In this document: one piece after another, positions 49,893 through 59,171 of the stretch | Position numbering within the stretch: position 1 is the stretch's first letter | Layout of the letters: the number at the start of each line of letters is the position of its first letter | From: SIG440 sp045586925 | Lineage (GTDB): Bacteria; Bacillota; Clostridia; Monoglobales; Monoglobaceae | DNA length: 64,000 nucleotides | Reading direction: 5' to 3' | NCBI GenBank assembly: GCA_045586925.1 | Contig: JAZNBG010000005.1 | Location: 49,680 to 113,679 of the forward strand | Position numbers and translations under genes: made by a program | Notes under the pieces: generated by a model | What the model saw: the letters and a program-made list of their open reading frames with translations, nothing else | The model's database searches: none | What the model was told of the DNA's origin: nothing

Positions 49893-52349
49893 CTAATAGT
49901 TGTAAGGCACCCATACAAATTCCTCATAATTGTCATAAATATACCTGTTGAGTATGTTCTCCAAAATAACACTCATATAATTATAGGTTATGGGGTTATA
50001 GTGTGCTTGTACAAAATTATTAGAAATAAAATCCTCAGTAAAAAGTTCCTCTTCGTTAAGGTCAATACAATATACATTGTCATAAAGCCCGGCAATATGC
50101 CTGATTGCCTCATTTATGGCATTAATATTTGTACCATTCTCGCTGTTGGGAATTGTAAATACAAATATCTTAGCAAAAGGATTAAACTCTTTGAGTTTTC
50201 TGACAAGGTAGTCATAATTACCATAAAAAGTGTTGCTATTTTCTGTGTATAACTCTTTTATGTCATCTGCCGTACCTACAGTCTTCTTGTTGCGCAAATC
50301 ATTTACACCTATACCCATAAAATAACAGGACGTTTCGACATTCGCTTTTTCAATATCGGTATCAGGAAACCCTGCTTGATTTGCATATCGCCAGTGCTCT
50401 GCAGTTGATGAACCCATTGCCAGATTAACCAAAGGTCTATTCAGTCTGGAACATAGATATGTTACCCAGTTATTGCCAGCCGTTTTCGCTTTTGCACTTG
50501 AAACTGTATTAACGCCATCGCTTGTAAATCCTGCCATCAGGCTATCACCTATGGCTGTAAATGATGTAAAACATCTTAAAAAGTCTAAGGAAGTCGTTGC
50601 TATGGTCTGCTCTGCTTTAGAAATCCTTTCCACAATTTCTAAGGATTTTGTCTCCAAGTCCTTCTCTACTTCAGAAACCCGTTCAACAAATTTAGGTGTA
50701 TACCAGACTGCCTCTGAGTGTTCACGAAGTTCATTTTCATCAATGGGCACAGGTTTTTCCTTGAAAATAACTAACTTGAATGCTGTTTTTGCTGGAACAG
50801 TATACTGGTTCACACTACTGGCCATCGTTGGTCTTGATATAAAAGTACCATCATCTTGATATAAGCATACGGCTGCACGATAGCCCTTTTTTAAATTAAG
50901 GGTGACATCATCATCAAAGACCATCGTATCTAATGAATGAATTCTATTAGAAGAACTTTCGTGAACCCCAGTAGCCCCCAAATTACCCACCACAAAAATA
51001 CACGGCAAAGAGGCTTTTCCATTCTTGACGGCATTGATAGTGCTGTTAGCATAATTATCCAAGGACAACTCAGGCGAATAATATACAGACTTTCGCAATT
51101 CATAGATATTAGTTTCGTCAATGATTCGGTTATCTGAATAAAACATACTTACTCTAAAATAAGTATTTTCGGGAACTGTGACACTATTTCCGTTAGATAC
51201 CGTTCTGCTCAACAATTCAAAACTATCATCATATCTGCATACAATAAAGTTATACCCACTGTAAGACCTTAGGACAATTGGCTCCTTAATTTTAATATAA
51301 TTTTTTGTGGTTATTCTCGTGCTAGATGCCTGAAGAACTCCGTTGGTATTAAGATATCCCAAAACAACACTACATATTAGCGGTGTTATACCATCCGCTG
51401 AATTACCTACAAGCTCATAGTGCAAATCAAACTCATCTGTAACCGCTTTTTGACTCATAACCACTGTTTCACTATCGCCAGACATTTGTACGATTTTTTC
51501 ATCAATATAGGTCTTTGAGGGGATTAGCACCGTTTCAATTGACCACGTATCGGGACTTGACTCTGTATAAGACGATTCCACAGTAACAATGATTTCCTGA
51601 CATATATTTTCATCCACATTCTTAAGCTTTGAAAATACCGCTTTCTTATCTCCACATTGCACTAAAGTCAGCACGGTTGTCTGTGAGGCGTCTTGCGATA
51701 CTATATCCGTATAATTAACATAAGACAAAACCGTTCTTCCTGCATTATACGCATCATATATTTCATAATATGTCTTGTCGGCTATGATGAATGTTCCATC
51801 TGAATCAGTAGTAATGTTTACAATAAGAGGTAATTTTGCAGCTTCTTCAAGCTTTACCTTCCACTGCTCCAATACATCTGTATACTGCTTAGCAATCTCG
51901 CCCGAATTAAACATCCCCGACGAAACGAAGATTCCTTTAAATATAGCCGTGTTCCAGGCATAATTAACCGTTCCATCTTTGTCAACACACGAAAATCGCA
52001 CCAAAAAAACTAATGCGCCAACTCTTTGTGTTGCATTTTGGGACACCAGCCACGAAAAAACAACCTTTTCGTTATCATCGCTATCAATTCTCAAATCCGT
52101 AACCTCGTATATCCCCGTATCATTTTCCTGAGACTCGCTGTCGGTGTTCTTGTAATGAATTTCAACCCTATTACAAGCCATCATATCGTGTCCCTCAATA
52201 TATCTGGGCAAAACAAAGCCAAATCTTTCCGAATTATGGTCATACTGAATAACTGTGCTTTTTTCAGATGCTACATTCTTTATTTCTCTTGTTGCGGGGT
52301 CAATTTCAAATTTCGCATCAGTATCAATGATAATATCTTTATGTGACAT
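49893..52349 (-). CDS. Phage receptor-binding protein with BppU-like N-terminus and SGNH esterase domain
   Basis: This is a protein of 818 residues. The first ~170 residues resemble baseplate upper protein (BppU) N-termini (SHKDIIIDTDAKFEID, RFGFVLPRYIEGHD, NTAIFKGIFVSSGMFNSGEI). The middle, ~310-560, holds two homologous beta-sandwich repeats ending VYYSP and VWYTP. The C-terminal ~220 residues are an SGNH hydrolase: FTAIGDSLMAGF (Ser), MGIGVNDLRN (Asn) and VQAHYNPITYNY (catalytic His). It may deacetylate wall or capsular glycan during adsorption. It lies between the tail genes and the holin. Confidence 0.85.
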   Translation of the reverse strand: MSHKDIIIDTDAKFEIDPATREIKNVASEKSTVIQYDHNSERFGFVLPRYIEGHDMMACNRVEIHYKNTDSESQENDTGIYEVTDLRIDSDDNEKVVFSWLVSQNATQRVGALVFLVRFSCVDKDGTVNYAWNTAIFKGIFVSSGMFNSGEIAKQYTDVLEQWKVKLEEAAKLPLIVNITTDSDGTFIIADKTYYEIYDAYNAGRTVLSYVNYTDIVSQDASQTTVLTLVQCGDKKAVFSKLKNVDENICQEIIVTVESSYTESSPDTWSIETVLIPSKTYIDEKIVQMSGDSETVVMSQKAVTDEFDLHYELVGNSADGITPLICSVVLGYLNTNGVLQASSTRITTKNYIKIKEPIVLRSYSGYNFIVCRYDDSFELLSRTVSNGNSVTVPENTYFRVSMFYSDNRIIDETNIYELRKSVYYSPELSLDNYANSTINAVKNGKASLPCIFVVGNLGATGVHESSSNRIHSLDTMVFDDDVTLNLKKGYRAAVCLYQDDGTFISRPTMASSVNQYTVPAKTAFKLVIFKEKPVPIDENELREHSEAVWYTPKFVERVSEVEKDLETKSLEIVERISKAEQTIATTSLDFLRCFTSFTAIGDSLMAGFTSDGVNTVSSAKAKTAGNNWVTYLCSRLNRPLVNLAMGSSTAEHWRYANQAGFPDTDIEKANVETSCYFMGIGVNDLRNKKTVGTADDIKELYTENSNTFYGNYDYLVRKLKEFNPFAKIFVFTIPNSENGTNINAINEAIRHIAGLYDNVYCIDLNEEELFTEDFISNNFVQAHYNPITYNYMSVILENILNRYIYDNYEEFVWVPYNY

Positions 52350-52363
52350 TACTTTTCCTCCTT

Positions 52364-53245
52364 CTAAATAAACGTAAGGTTAAAATCAGCGTCATCTTTG
52401 TAGATATTTGGTACGCTCTGCAAAGTGCAATATGCATAATAAACCAATACACCGTCAAGTATATCAAAGCCATATTCTATCTCATTTCCGCCCATTATCA
52501 GCTTTTTTGTGTTATATAGAACATCATCATACGTTGTTATTCTATGATGTGAAAATATAAACTGTTTTGCATCAATGTCGAAAACTCCTCCGCACTTTGG
52601 TCTTCCGTTAACGAGCTTTTTGCTGAAAATCAACACATACCTGAATTTACTTAAATCTACCTTTGCTTCCATTATGGCATATCTGCCCTTAGCGGCTGCT
52701 GAGTCTTCCTCATAAAGATATCGCTCTCTGTCCGTAAGTTTTCCTTCATAAGCCAGATTTCTTCCTAAGGTTGCAACCTTTGACTCAGCAAACTTTCTTT
52801 TGTCGCAAATCTCGCCATCGGTTGAAATCTCTGCAAGCTGTACAAAATCTCCACTATCAGGCAAGCTCTCGGCAAAAACAATATCCGCCGTCTGCAGAGC
52901 CTGATTATAGTACGCATAAATAGGCCCTGCCGTATTTGGCGATACTGCAAGCGTGTAACCATCGCTATCCACCGTAAGCCTTACTCCGCTGTCAAAAAAT
53001 ACTATTCCCTGTGACACAAAAATTGTCATATTCTGTGCCCCAACATTCTCTATCGTGCATTTGCATCCTTCAAGCTGAACTCCAGCTCCTACCAGTGCCG
53101 AAGTCATCGCATTTAAGTCCGACACATTATAGCTTGACTTTGAAATAAACGGGGCAACACCTGCCCCCACCAGACTTTTGGTTATATCGTTTATGTCCTC
53201 TGTCCCATAAGCCGTGTTATCTGCAAAGCTGTATGTAATTGCCAT
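52364..53245 (-). CDS. Phage baseplate or minor tail protein
   Basis: This is a protein of 293 residues with no named domain recognised. The N-terminal ~55 residues contain two near repeats (ITKSLVGAGVAPFI, MTSALVGAGVQLEG). A beta-rich region (IFVSQGIVFFDSGVRLTVDSDGY) follows, resembling short-tail-fibre adaptor modules. Position between the Gp37-like protein and the receptor-binding protein supports a baseplate role. ATG at 53245 is close after the previous stop. Confidence 0.7.
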   Translation of the reverse strand: MAITYSFADNTAYGTEDINDITKSLVGAGVAPFISKSSYNVSDLNAMTSALVGAGVQLEGCKCTIENVGAQNMTIFVSQGIVFFDSGVRLTVDSDGYTLAVSPNTAGPIYAYYNQALQTADIVFAESLPDSGDFVQLAEISTDGEICDKRKFAESKVATLGRNLAYEGKLTDRERYLYEEDSAAAKGRYAIMEAKVDLSKFRYVLIFSKKLVNGRPKCGGVFDIDAKQFIFSHHRITTYDDVLYNTKKLIMGGNEIEYGFDILDGVLVYYAYCTLQSVPNIYKDDADFNLTFI

Positions 53246-53249
53246 TTTC

Positions 53250-54377
53250 TCACTCCTCCAAACTTTCTAATGTAGGCTTTGTACCCAGACTGTCTATATC
53301 ATAAAAAATTTCTACTGCCGATACCCGTTTTCGCTCTGTACATCTGTAATCACCAAACTGTATCTGAATCCTTACGATATCTCCCTCGGCATAGTCGGTG
53401 CCGTATTCGACGTGACGCAAGGCAGTTTCGCTCTTCTCAACTGCTTTCATTGCGGCAAAATCCGCCTTTGCCTCGTCAGGAGTTTTAACACCCTTAAGAA
53501 TTCCTTCCCACCGCATTGCACCATTTGAGTCAGGATTGTCAACATATACCCACTTGTTTGTGGGCTTGTCTTCACTTACCTTCCATACACCGTCTGTTGT
53601 ATCGCAGTAAAGATACGACCCCGCCGTACACGAAAGGCCAAACCGAGTATCCTCAGTTGTAATTTTATAATAAGTACAATAATTCTCAGCCTTTCCTGAT
53701 GTAAGGTAGGGTGAATTTGCGGAGGCACTCCAGTCGCCCATATTCTGCATTTCTCTCATATACCATCCGCAATTATTAACAATCCCCTGCATATCACGGG
53801 TATAACTCATATCACAGGCAGTACGGTTTGAAGCAGAAATCAACAACAAAAGCTCACTGCCCTTGCAGACCGAAAAAACAAATCGTTTATTCTTTATATC
53901 CGCACCCAGCTTAAAGCCAAGGCCTGCCGGGTTAAGCACGCCGCACACAATGTCATATGCCGTTTTAGGCTCCTTTGCCGAATAATCAGTCTTATCACCG
54001 ACAAATTCGACATCTGTCACATCCGCAAAGTCACCCACAGCGGTCTGCACCACATAATTTGCAATTTCAGCAGGAGTTTTCTGAGAACACGAAAACGGAG
54101 CAACCACTCTTTTTGTCAACAGCCACTCGGGTGTTCTGCCAAAAATTGCAATATCCTCGCCAAGCTTCCAACCTGTAACTATCATCTGCGCATCATTTGT
54201 GACACATATAATATACGGATTATCCCTAAGCATCCTGATAATTTCTGTCCGGCTTATGGGAAAGTGAATTTCTGCAGTTCCAAATCCGCAATACTTTTTG
54301 GTAATGTTAAGCGATATAAACCCCGAAACCTGTTCTAAAGGTTTAAAGGCGAAATCATAAAAGAACACATTTCTCAC
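53250..54377 (-). CDS. Tail protein, siphovirus ReqiPepy6 Gp37-like
   Basis: This is a protein of 375 residues. FFYDFAFKPLEQVSGFISLNITKKYCGFGTAEIHFP and IICVTNDAQMIVTGWKLGEDIAIFGRTPEWLLTKRVV match the Gp37-like tail family, a tail-associated hub-like protein. ATG at 54377 overlaps the upstream distal-tail gene by four bases. It is probably part of the central baseplate hub at the tail tip. Confidence 0.82.
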   Translation of the reverse strand: MRNVFFYDFAFKPLEQVSGFISLNITKKYCGFGTAEIHFPISRTEIIRMLRDNPYIICVTNDAQMIVTGWKLGEDIAIFGRTPEWLLTKRVVAPFSCSQKTPAEIANYVVQTAVGDFADVTDVEFVGDKTDYSAKEPKTAYDIVCGVLNPAGLGFKLGADIKNKRFVFSVCKGSELLLLISASNRTACDMSYTRDMQGIVNNCGWYMREMQNMGDWSASANSPYLTSGKAENYCTYYKITTEDTRFGLSCTAGSYLYCDTTDGVWKVSEDKPTNKWVYVDNPDSNGAMRWEGILKGVKTPDEAKADFAAMKAVEKSETALRHVEYGTDYAEGDIVRIQIQFGDYRCTERKRVSAVEIFYDIDSLGTKPTLESLEE

Positions 54378-55228
54378 ACAATCACCGCCTCACAGTAAAG
54401 GTTGCTGTACTTACATTCAACCAAAAAGTCAGATTGAACATTCCCCACAATTACCGACAAATCGTTTATGCCCCTTTCGAGAATTAAATCTCCCAAAAAC
54501 GTGTCCTCGGATAAACTATTCAGCAGATTACCCGTAATACTGCTTTCGATTTTTCGGTTTTTAATATCCACCGTAATCTTATCACCGGCAAGCGGGGCAT
54601 ATTCAAGAACTAATTTCTTTCCCGTGGTATTATTGGTTATTGTCACAGTTTCTGCAGCAGTCAATTCCTTGGGGCAACTAATAAAAATACACGGTTCAAT
54701 TACGCAGTCCCCCTGATTTTTAATGACTGCACCCATAATTGTGCTACCAAACACAGCCGGCAATGTAAACGGTGTGCTGAGGTTTTTTGTCCTCATATAA
54801 AGCGGAACTGTGCTTTCACATTCGTCCTCAAAATATGGGTTGTCGCACACAAACTGCACCGCAAGCTTTGCAATTCTGCCCTTTAGAACACGAACAGGGT
54901 CAGGAATTTTAACCTGATTACAGTAAATCCGTCTGCAGCTTTCACCGCTTTCAACATACAACCAACCGGGCTTGCTTAAAATCCGCAAAGTCTTTCTTGC
55001 AATTGCCGTAATATCCTCTCCGCAGATTTCAGCACTTAAAGTCACCGTTCGGGGGAGTGCCCGTGACGAGATAGTTTCCTGACCATCATAACCCGCAAAA
55101 TATGCCGTTATATATTCACGCTCGACAATCCCAAGCCCTTCTATCTCTTCAAGACGGATGCTTTTTGAAGAATTTCCCGATATTTCAAAGGTGCCATAAC
55201 TGTTTTTAAACTTTATCACCAATTGCAT
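54374..55228 (-). CDS. Distal tail (Dit-like) protein
   Basis: This is a protein of 284 residues. YGTFEISGNSSKSIRLEEIEGLGIVEREYITAYFAGYDGQE and LSAEICGED fit the phage tail family PF05709. The C-terminal half is a galectin-like sandwich. It follows the tape measure gene with a one-base overlap, the standard place for Dit, which links the tube to the baseplate. Confidence 0.85.
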   Translation of the reverse strand: MQLVIKFKNSYGTFEISGNSSKSIRLEEIEGLGIVEREYITAYFAGYDGQETISSRALPRTVTLSAEICGEDITAIARKTLRILSKPGWLYVESGESCRRIYCNQVKIPDPVRVLKGRIAKLAVQFVCDNPYFEDECESTVPLYMRTKNLSTPFTLPAVFGSTIMGAVIKNQGDCVIEPCIFISCPKELTAAETVTITNNTTGKKLVLEYAPLAGDKITVDIKNRKIESSITGNLLNSLSEDTFLGDLILERGINDLSVIVGNVQSDFLVECKYSNLYCEAVIV

Positions 55229-56439
55229 TATTCACTCGCTCCCCTCAGTTTTTCAAGTGTTGCCGCATTTTTTGCCGCAGCAAGCTGAGCCGTTGTGGTA
55301 TCCCGTGATGAATTAAATGTATAGCTGGTGTTATACACGTTCTTGTTTGACACATTCGGTCGGCTGACGCCTTCTGCCGCAACCGAAAGCTCTGCCATAA
55401 GACTGTTCATACTGTCAAGCATTACCACCCTTGCCTCTGCAACTGCCTGCGAAATCTGACTTTCAAAACCTGCTCCAAACGCCTCGCCCGATGCCTCGCC
55501 CAGCCTATAATAGCTTTCAGGAATGTTTTCAAAGCTCTCCTCAAGCGTCTTTATAAACACCGTCTTTTCTTCATCGTCTGCCAGAAAATATCCGTCGTTA
55601 AACTTTTCGGCAGAATATATCCCTGCCTGTTGCAGCTCCTCTTTATTCAGGATTGCGTTAAGCTGCGCGGCAATACTGCCCGTAAGCTCTGACCGCTTGT
55701 TGTAGCCCTCTACAAACTTTTTTCGGGTTTCCACGTCTGCCTGCAGAATTATCTCTGCCGCCTGCACCGCCTCGGCAACATTCATATTACCAATTTCAGT
55801 AAAAATCCCGTCAGGAATATCGCCAAGCGCTTTAAGCGCAAGCACAGCGTCACGGTATCTTTCAAGAAGACTTGTTTCTTCGCCAAAATCCGAAAGGGAA
55901 TTTTTTTGATAAACCTGGTCACTGCCGTCGGGATTTACCCCTACAAGCCTTATCTGTTGCGACGAATACCACTTGTCTTTGGTTTTTTTAAGGTTCTCCT
56001 CAAGCTCATTTTGCAGATCATAAATTGTTTCTGCCAGCTTGATTTGCTCCTTTTCTGCCTCGTCAGCAAGCCTTTTGTTATAGCCAATAATTTCCTCGGT
56101 GTATTTGTACCAGGCATCTGTTCCCTGACGCAGATTTTCGTCACGATATTTTTTCAGCTTATCATAATATTCCTGTTCGGATATAAGCTCCAGCTCCAGC
56201 GAATTTTTCAGGTTGTCAAGCTCGCGTTCCTGCCTCTTTTTTGCCAGCTTCTCGGCGTTTTTGGCAGCATTCTTTGTAAATGTTTCAAGCTCCACATAAA
56301 CATTCTCAAGTGCAGTAACCGCCAGATACGAATTTTCATCAAGTCCCACACCTATCCCTGACGCCAGCATTTTGCCGATGTCATTATTTTCTGCGGCTGC
56401 TTCCAAATCCTTTATATACTTTTCAAAATCAAACGACAT
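55228..56439 (-). CDS. Putative tail tape measure protein (short)
   Basis: This is a protein of 403 residues. A long charged helix or coiled coil (residues ~45-160; KNAEKLAKKRQERELDNLK, ELISEQEYYDKLKKY) is followed by a helical C-terminal half with SGEAFGAGFESQISQAVAEA. Position between Gp15 and Dit makes it the tape measure candidate. It lacks the usual hydrophobic membrane segments and is short for this role. An alternative is a tail accessory protein with the true tape measure missing. Confidence 0.6.
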   Translation of the reverse strand: MSFDFEKYIKDLEAAAENNDIGKMLASGIGVGLDENSYLAVTALENVYVELETFTKNAAKNAEKLAKKRQERELDNLKNSLELELISEQEYYDKLKKYRDENLRQGTDAWYKYTEEIIGYNKRLADEAEKEQIKLAETIYDLQNELEENLKKTKDKWYSSQQIRLVGVNPDGSDQVYQKNSLSDFGEETSLLERYRDAVLALKALGDIPDGIFTEIGNMNVAEAVQAAEIILQADVETRKKFVEGYNKRSELTGSIAAQLNAILNKEELQQAGIYSAEKFNDGYFLADDEEKTVFIKTLEESFENIPESYYRLGEASGEAFGAGFESQISQAVAEARVVMLDSMNSLMAELSVAAEGVSRPNVSNKNVYNTSYTFNSSRDTTTAQLAAAKNAATLEKLRGASE

Positions 56440-56515
56440 TTCATCCCTTCCCTCTTATTTATCATCTGTATTGCAGAAAACGACATTATGCCTAAGGTTT
56501 ACCATACCTATCCAT

Positions 56516-57082
56516 CTAAAAAAGACTTTCAAGCATCTGTGCAATATCGGCTTCCTTTTCCTCGGGGGTTCTTTCATCGGGAAGCTTGTACCGCTTTTTC
56601 ATTCGCTCATAAAACTTCTTTAGTTCACGGTTTTTTATTCTTGAAGTATCGGTGCATCGGTATGACACAATTTTTGAAAATTTACAATCCTCACCAAGAC
56701 ACGAAAGCATCCGCCTGAACTGCCACCAATGCATATCGCATTTCATCAAATCAATGCCAAACTCCGACAGAAATCCCGCCCGTATATATTCAAAATCAGC
56801 CTTCAGGTCGCATACAGTTACGGTCCGTTCTTTAGAATATTCGCTTTGACCGTCACTTCCCTCGCTGTAAAACCATATAATTCCTCGTACAGCATCCATA
56901 AAGCTGTCAGGCAGATTAGGATAGGCAAGAGTAAAAACTCTTGCCAATCCTTCACCGCTACTCCTCTTTCTCTTTAACATCTGCTGTTCTATTTCAATCC
57001 AGACCGAAAAGTCGGTGTTAATTGCATACTCCCTGCCGTCAATGTTTACCGTCTCGGGATATTCAACCAATCTTATCTTCAT
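56516..57082 (-). CDS. Phage Gp15-type tail assembly chaperone
   Basis: This is a protein of 188 residues. ATG at 57082 follows GGGAG, chosen over TTG at 57109. KIRLVEYPETVNIDGREYAINTDFSVWIEIEQQM and FYSEGS, then MHWWQFRRMLSCLG, are the Gp15 (PF06854) pattern. It overlaps the preceding gene by 20 bases in another frame. Gp15 proteins probably act as the second tail assembly chaperone, loading the tape measure protein. Confidence 0.85.
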   Translation of the reverse strand: MKIRLVEYPETVNIDGREYAINTDFSVWIEIEQQMLKRKRSSGEGLARVFTLAYPNLPDSFMDAVRGIIWFYSEGSDGQSEYSKERTVTVCDLKADFEYIRAGFLSEFGIDLMKCDMHWWQFRRMLSCLGEDCKFSKIVSYRCTDTSRIKNRELKKFYERMKKRYKLPDERTPEEKEADIAQMLESLF

Positions 57083-57416
57083 ACTCTGCACTCCCAAGTT
57101 CTGTACCAATCCCGGAAATCAGACAACATAAAACCGCAGTAAGATTGGCAATTTCACTCGTCTGCCGTTCAAAAACCTCGTCTGCCGCCTCATCGCCCAA
57201 AAGACGTCTTATGCTGTCCATTAAAAACTCCTTAACACGGATATCTGCCGTCTTTTCAGCATCCTGCGATGTTTTGATTTCCTCCAGCAAAGCCTTTGCC
57301 GCAGCCTTTATCCTTTCGCACTCTGCCAGAATACTGCTGCATAAAAACAGACGGGCTTTATATCCGTCAAGTTCGACAGATACCTCCTTACCTCTGTCCG
57401 TTTGCTTTGTGCTCAT
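57063..57416 (-). CDS. Small tail assembly chaperone-like protein
   Basis: This is a protein of 117 residues, helical and charged (RLFLCSSILAECERIKAAAKALLEEIK). It has the size, position and composition of the first tail chaperone encoded between the major tail protein and Gp15. Its stop lies inside the start of the Gp15 gene. I see no frameshift site joining them; the +1 frame is closed by a stop shortly upstream of the overlap. Confidence 0.65.
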   Translation of the reverse strand: MSTKQTDRGKEVSVELDGYKARLFLCSSILAECERIKAAAKALLEEIKTSQDAEKTADIRVKEFLMDSIRRLLGDEAADEVFERQTSEIANLTAVLCCLISGIGTELGSAEYEDKIG

Positions 57417-57419
57417 AGA

Positions 57420-57905
57420 TTATTCCTCCACAAAGGTACAAGTCTGCCAGCCATCATTACTTGTCGCTGTGCCAAATACCGACGCGCCTTTTACGCGGAA
57501 TGTTCCACTGTACTTGTACGCTTCAAGCCCGCTGCCTTCATTTTCGGCAATAACAGAAAAGTCACGCTTTATAGCCAAAGCATTATCATCAGCCATATCT
57601 ACCATAATGATAGGTCTTACCGCATCGGCCCCCACCTTTTCGCCATCGAATATTTCAATAATATCAGCATGAACAGCATCACCGCTGAATCTGTCAAATC
57701 CAAAAGTGATTGATGGGTTATAACCCACCACATCTGTCTGTTCAAACTCCTCGTCAACGTACTGCCTTGAATATTCTCTGGGGTTTTTTGACGTAGAAAT
57801 TTCGTCAAAGCCCTTCATACGATAAAACGTATAACCGCCTTCGCCGTCCGCCGTAGGAACACCATAAAAAGCAAGTTTTTTGTATCTCTTTACTATTTCT
57901 GACAT
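57420..57905 (-). CDS. Major tail protein
   Basis: This is a protein of 161 residues. The beta-rich tube-protein pattern is KLAFYGVPTADGEGGYTFYRMKGFDEISTSKNP, then DVVGYNPSITFGFDRFSGDAV and KYSGTFRVKGASVFG. It lies between the tail terminator and chaperone genes, the conserved place in siphoviruses. ATG at 57905 has AAGGAG nearby. Many copies build the tail tube. Confidence 0.85.
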   Translation of the reverse strand: MSEIVKRYKKLAFYGVPTADGEGGYTFYRMKGFDEISTSKNPREYSRQYVDEEFEQTDVVGYNPSITFGFDRFSGDAVHADIIEIFDGEKVGADAVRPIIMVDMADDNALAIKRDFSVIAENEGSGLEAYKYSGTFRVKGASVFGTATSNDGWQTCTFVEE

Positions 57906-57971
57906 ATTATTTCACTCCTTATTTTTCAGGGGATGCAAACTTTTGTCCCATCCCCTGCATTGTAAAAACTA

Positions 57972-58379
57972 TTATTTCAAATAAACCAGACGAAGCTCCG
58001 CCTCAAACCTTGCGTCAACGCTGCCCGAAGGCTCTGCATTAAAGCTCTTTTCCACCGTCAAAGAAAGCGGATTAATGCTTTTTCCCAAATCCGGCAGATT
58101 GCCCAATTCGTTTTGTGCAGCAATCCAGTCTTCAATGTCCTCGCATCTTTTTGCGGCAGCACGGTTGTATTTGTCTGCACCGGTGTATTCTTGCCGAATA
58201 GCAAGAATAAATCGTACTTCAAAAACTCCACTCCCATCGGTATATCGTTTAACCACAGGGTCGGATGCCTTCATCCTAAGTGCAAAGGCCGTTGGCTTGC
58301 CCTCAAGATAGTTTACCTTTATCCTTGCATCCGCAAGGTACGGGCACTGTGAAAGATATTTTACTGTTTCTTCAATCAT
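57972..58379 (-). CDS. Tail terminator/minor capsid protein
   Basis: This is a protein of 135 residues. ETVKYLSQCPYLADARIKVNYL, IRQEYTGADKYNRAAAKRCEDIEDWI and RFEAELRLVYLK fit small tail terminator proteins. It lies between the head-tail connector genes and the major tail protein. The ribosome binding site is weak. Confidence 0.7.
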   Translation of the reverse strand: MIEETVKYLSQCPYLADARIKVNYLEGKPTAFALRMKASDPVVKRYTDGSGVFEVRFILAIRQEYTGADKYNRAAAKRCEDIEDWIAAQNELGNLPDLGKSINPLSLTVEKSFNAEPSGSVDARFEAELRLVYLK

Positions 58380-58400
58380 ATTACTCTTTTCCTTCCATAT

Positions 58401-58724
58401 TTACCTGTACTCGTACTCTGCCTGCAGATGCCAGTGTGGTGTACTGCCGAAATTATTTTCAGCAACCACCGCAACCCGCCTGCACTCTGCCACCGAAAAT
58501 TCATCCTGACCCATATCGCCAAAATATATAAGGTCGCCAATCGAAATGCGATTTATAAGCTTACGCTCAATCCTGACATCGAAATTATCACGGAAGTATA
58601 TACCATTTTCGGTACTGCGAAGCCGCTTTTTGCAGTGTATCCACGCAGGATATGTGCCGCATCTTTTGTAATCCTCGCCATCGGGGCTAAGCGCAAACAG
58701 TGTAACAACGCCGTTTTTAAGCAT
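58401..58724 (-). CDS. Head-tail adaptor (minor capsid-type) protein
   Basis: This is a protein of 107 residues. GVVTLFALSPDGEDYKRCGTYPAWIHCKKR at the N-terminus and a beta-rich centre (RKLINRISIGDLIYFGDMGQD) suggest a minor-capsid-2-like adaptor. Its start overlaps the previous stop by one base. Position supports a head-completion role. Confidence 0.7.
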   Translation of the reverse strand: MLKNGVVTLFALSPDGEDYKRCGTYPAWIHCKKRLRSTENGIYFRDNFDVRIERKLINRISIGDLIYFGDMGQDEFSVAECRRVAVVAENNFGSTPHWHLQAEYEYR

Positions 58725-59083
58725 TACTCCACCCCCGCATACAAAAGCCCAGTGCCCGCAAGGTGCTTCAGTATAATTCTGTGCATATCTTTTGAGGTTT
58801 CTCCGTCATAATAGGTCACTGAATAACCGTCGATTGCCTCGTTTTTAATCAAGCTCTTCCCTTCGGCAAGGTAAAGCTTTTCGGCAACCTCGCAGGTGCA
58901 CAGCATAACCTCGCTACAGTTTAAATCTGCATCTTTAGTGCCTATGCACAGGCTTTTTATCTCACAAAAGGCAGGGACTATGTATCTGTCAAACGACTCT
59001 TTGTCAAGAACACCACGGCATCCACCGCAATACTCATTGAAATAATATTCAAAAGTCACCCTTGGCTTTGTCACGGTCCACAC
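58724..59083 (-). CDS. Head-tail connector protein (gp6-like)
   Basis: This is a protein of 119 residues with a GTG start at 59083. RVTFEYYFNEYCGGCRGVLDKESFDRYIVPAFCEIKSLC is helical and resembles the all-alpha gp6/gp15 connector family. It follows the capsid gene after a 270-base gap holding hairpins and a small frame. It should seat under the portal ring. Confidence 0.7.
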   Translation of the reverse strand: MWTVTKPRVTFEYYFNEYCGGCRGVLDKESFDRYIVPAFCEIKSLCIGTKDADLNCSEVMLCTCEVAEKLYLAEGKSLIKNEAIDGYSVTYYDGETSKDMHRIILKHLAGTGLLYAGVE

Positions 59084-59171
59084 CGCCTTTCACTGAAGCT
59101 TTTGCATTTGCCGATGTTTTTTTGGGGGATTGTTTTATTAACAGTCCGATATGTTTCATATTAATTTCCAT
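59049..59171 (-). CDS. Possible 40-residue phage protein
   Basis: A short frame starts at ATG 59171, or ATG 59159, with AGAAAGG just upstream. It gives a very basic peptide (KHIGLLIKQSPKKTSANAK) and overlaps the start of the connector gene by 35 bases in another frame. No family is recognised. It may be a basic head protein or chance. Confidence 0.3.
   Translation of the reverse strand: MEINMKHIGLLIKQSPKKTSANAKASVKGGVDRDKAKGDF

Noticed and set aside
57063..57109. Programmed frameshift joining the two tail chaperone genes
   Set aside because: No slippery heptamer is seen, and a stop in the Gp15 frame closes it just upstream of the overlap; Gp15 has its own GGGAG-ATG start.
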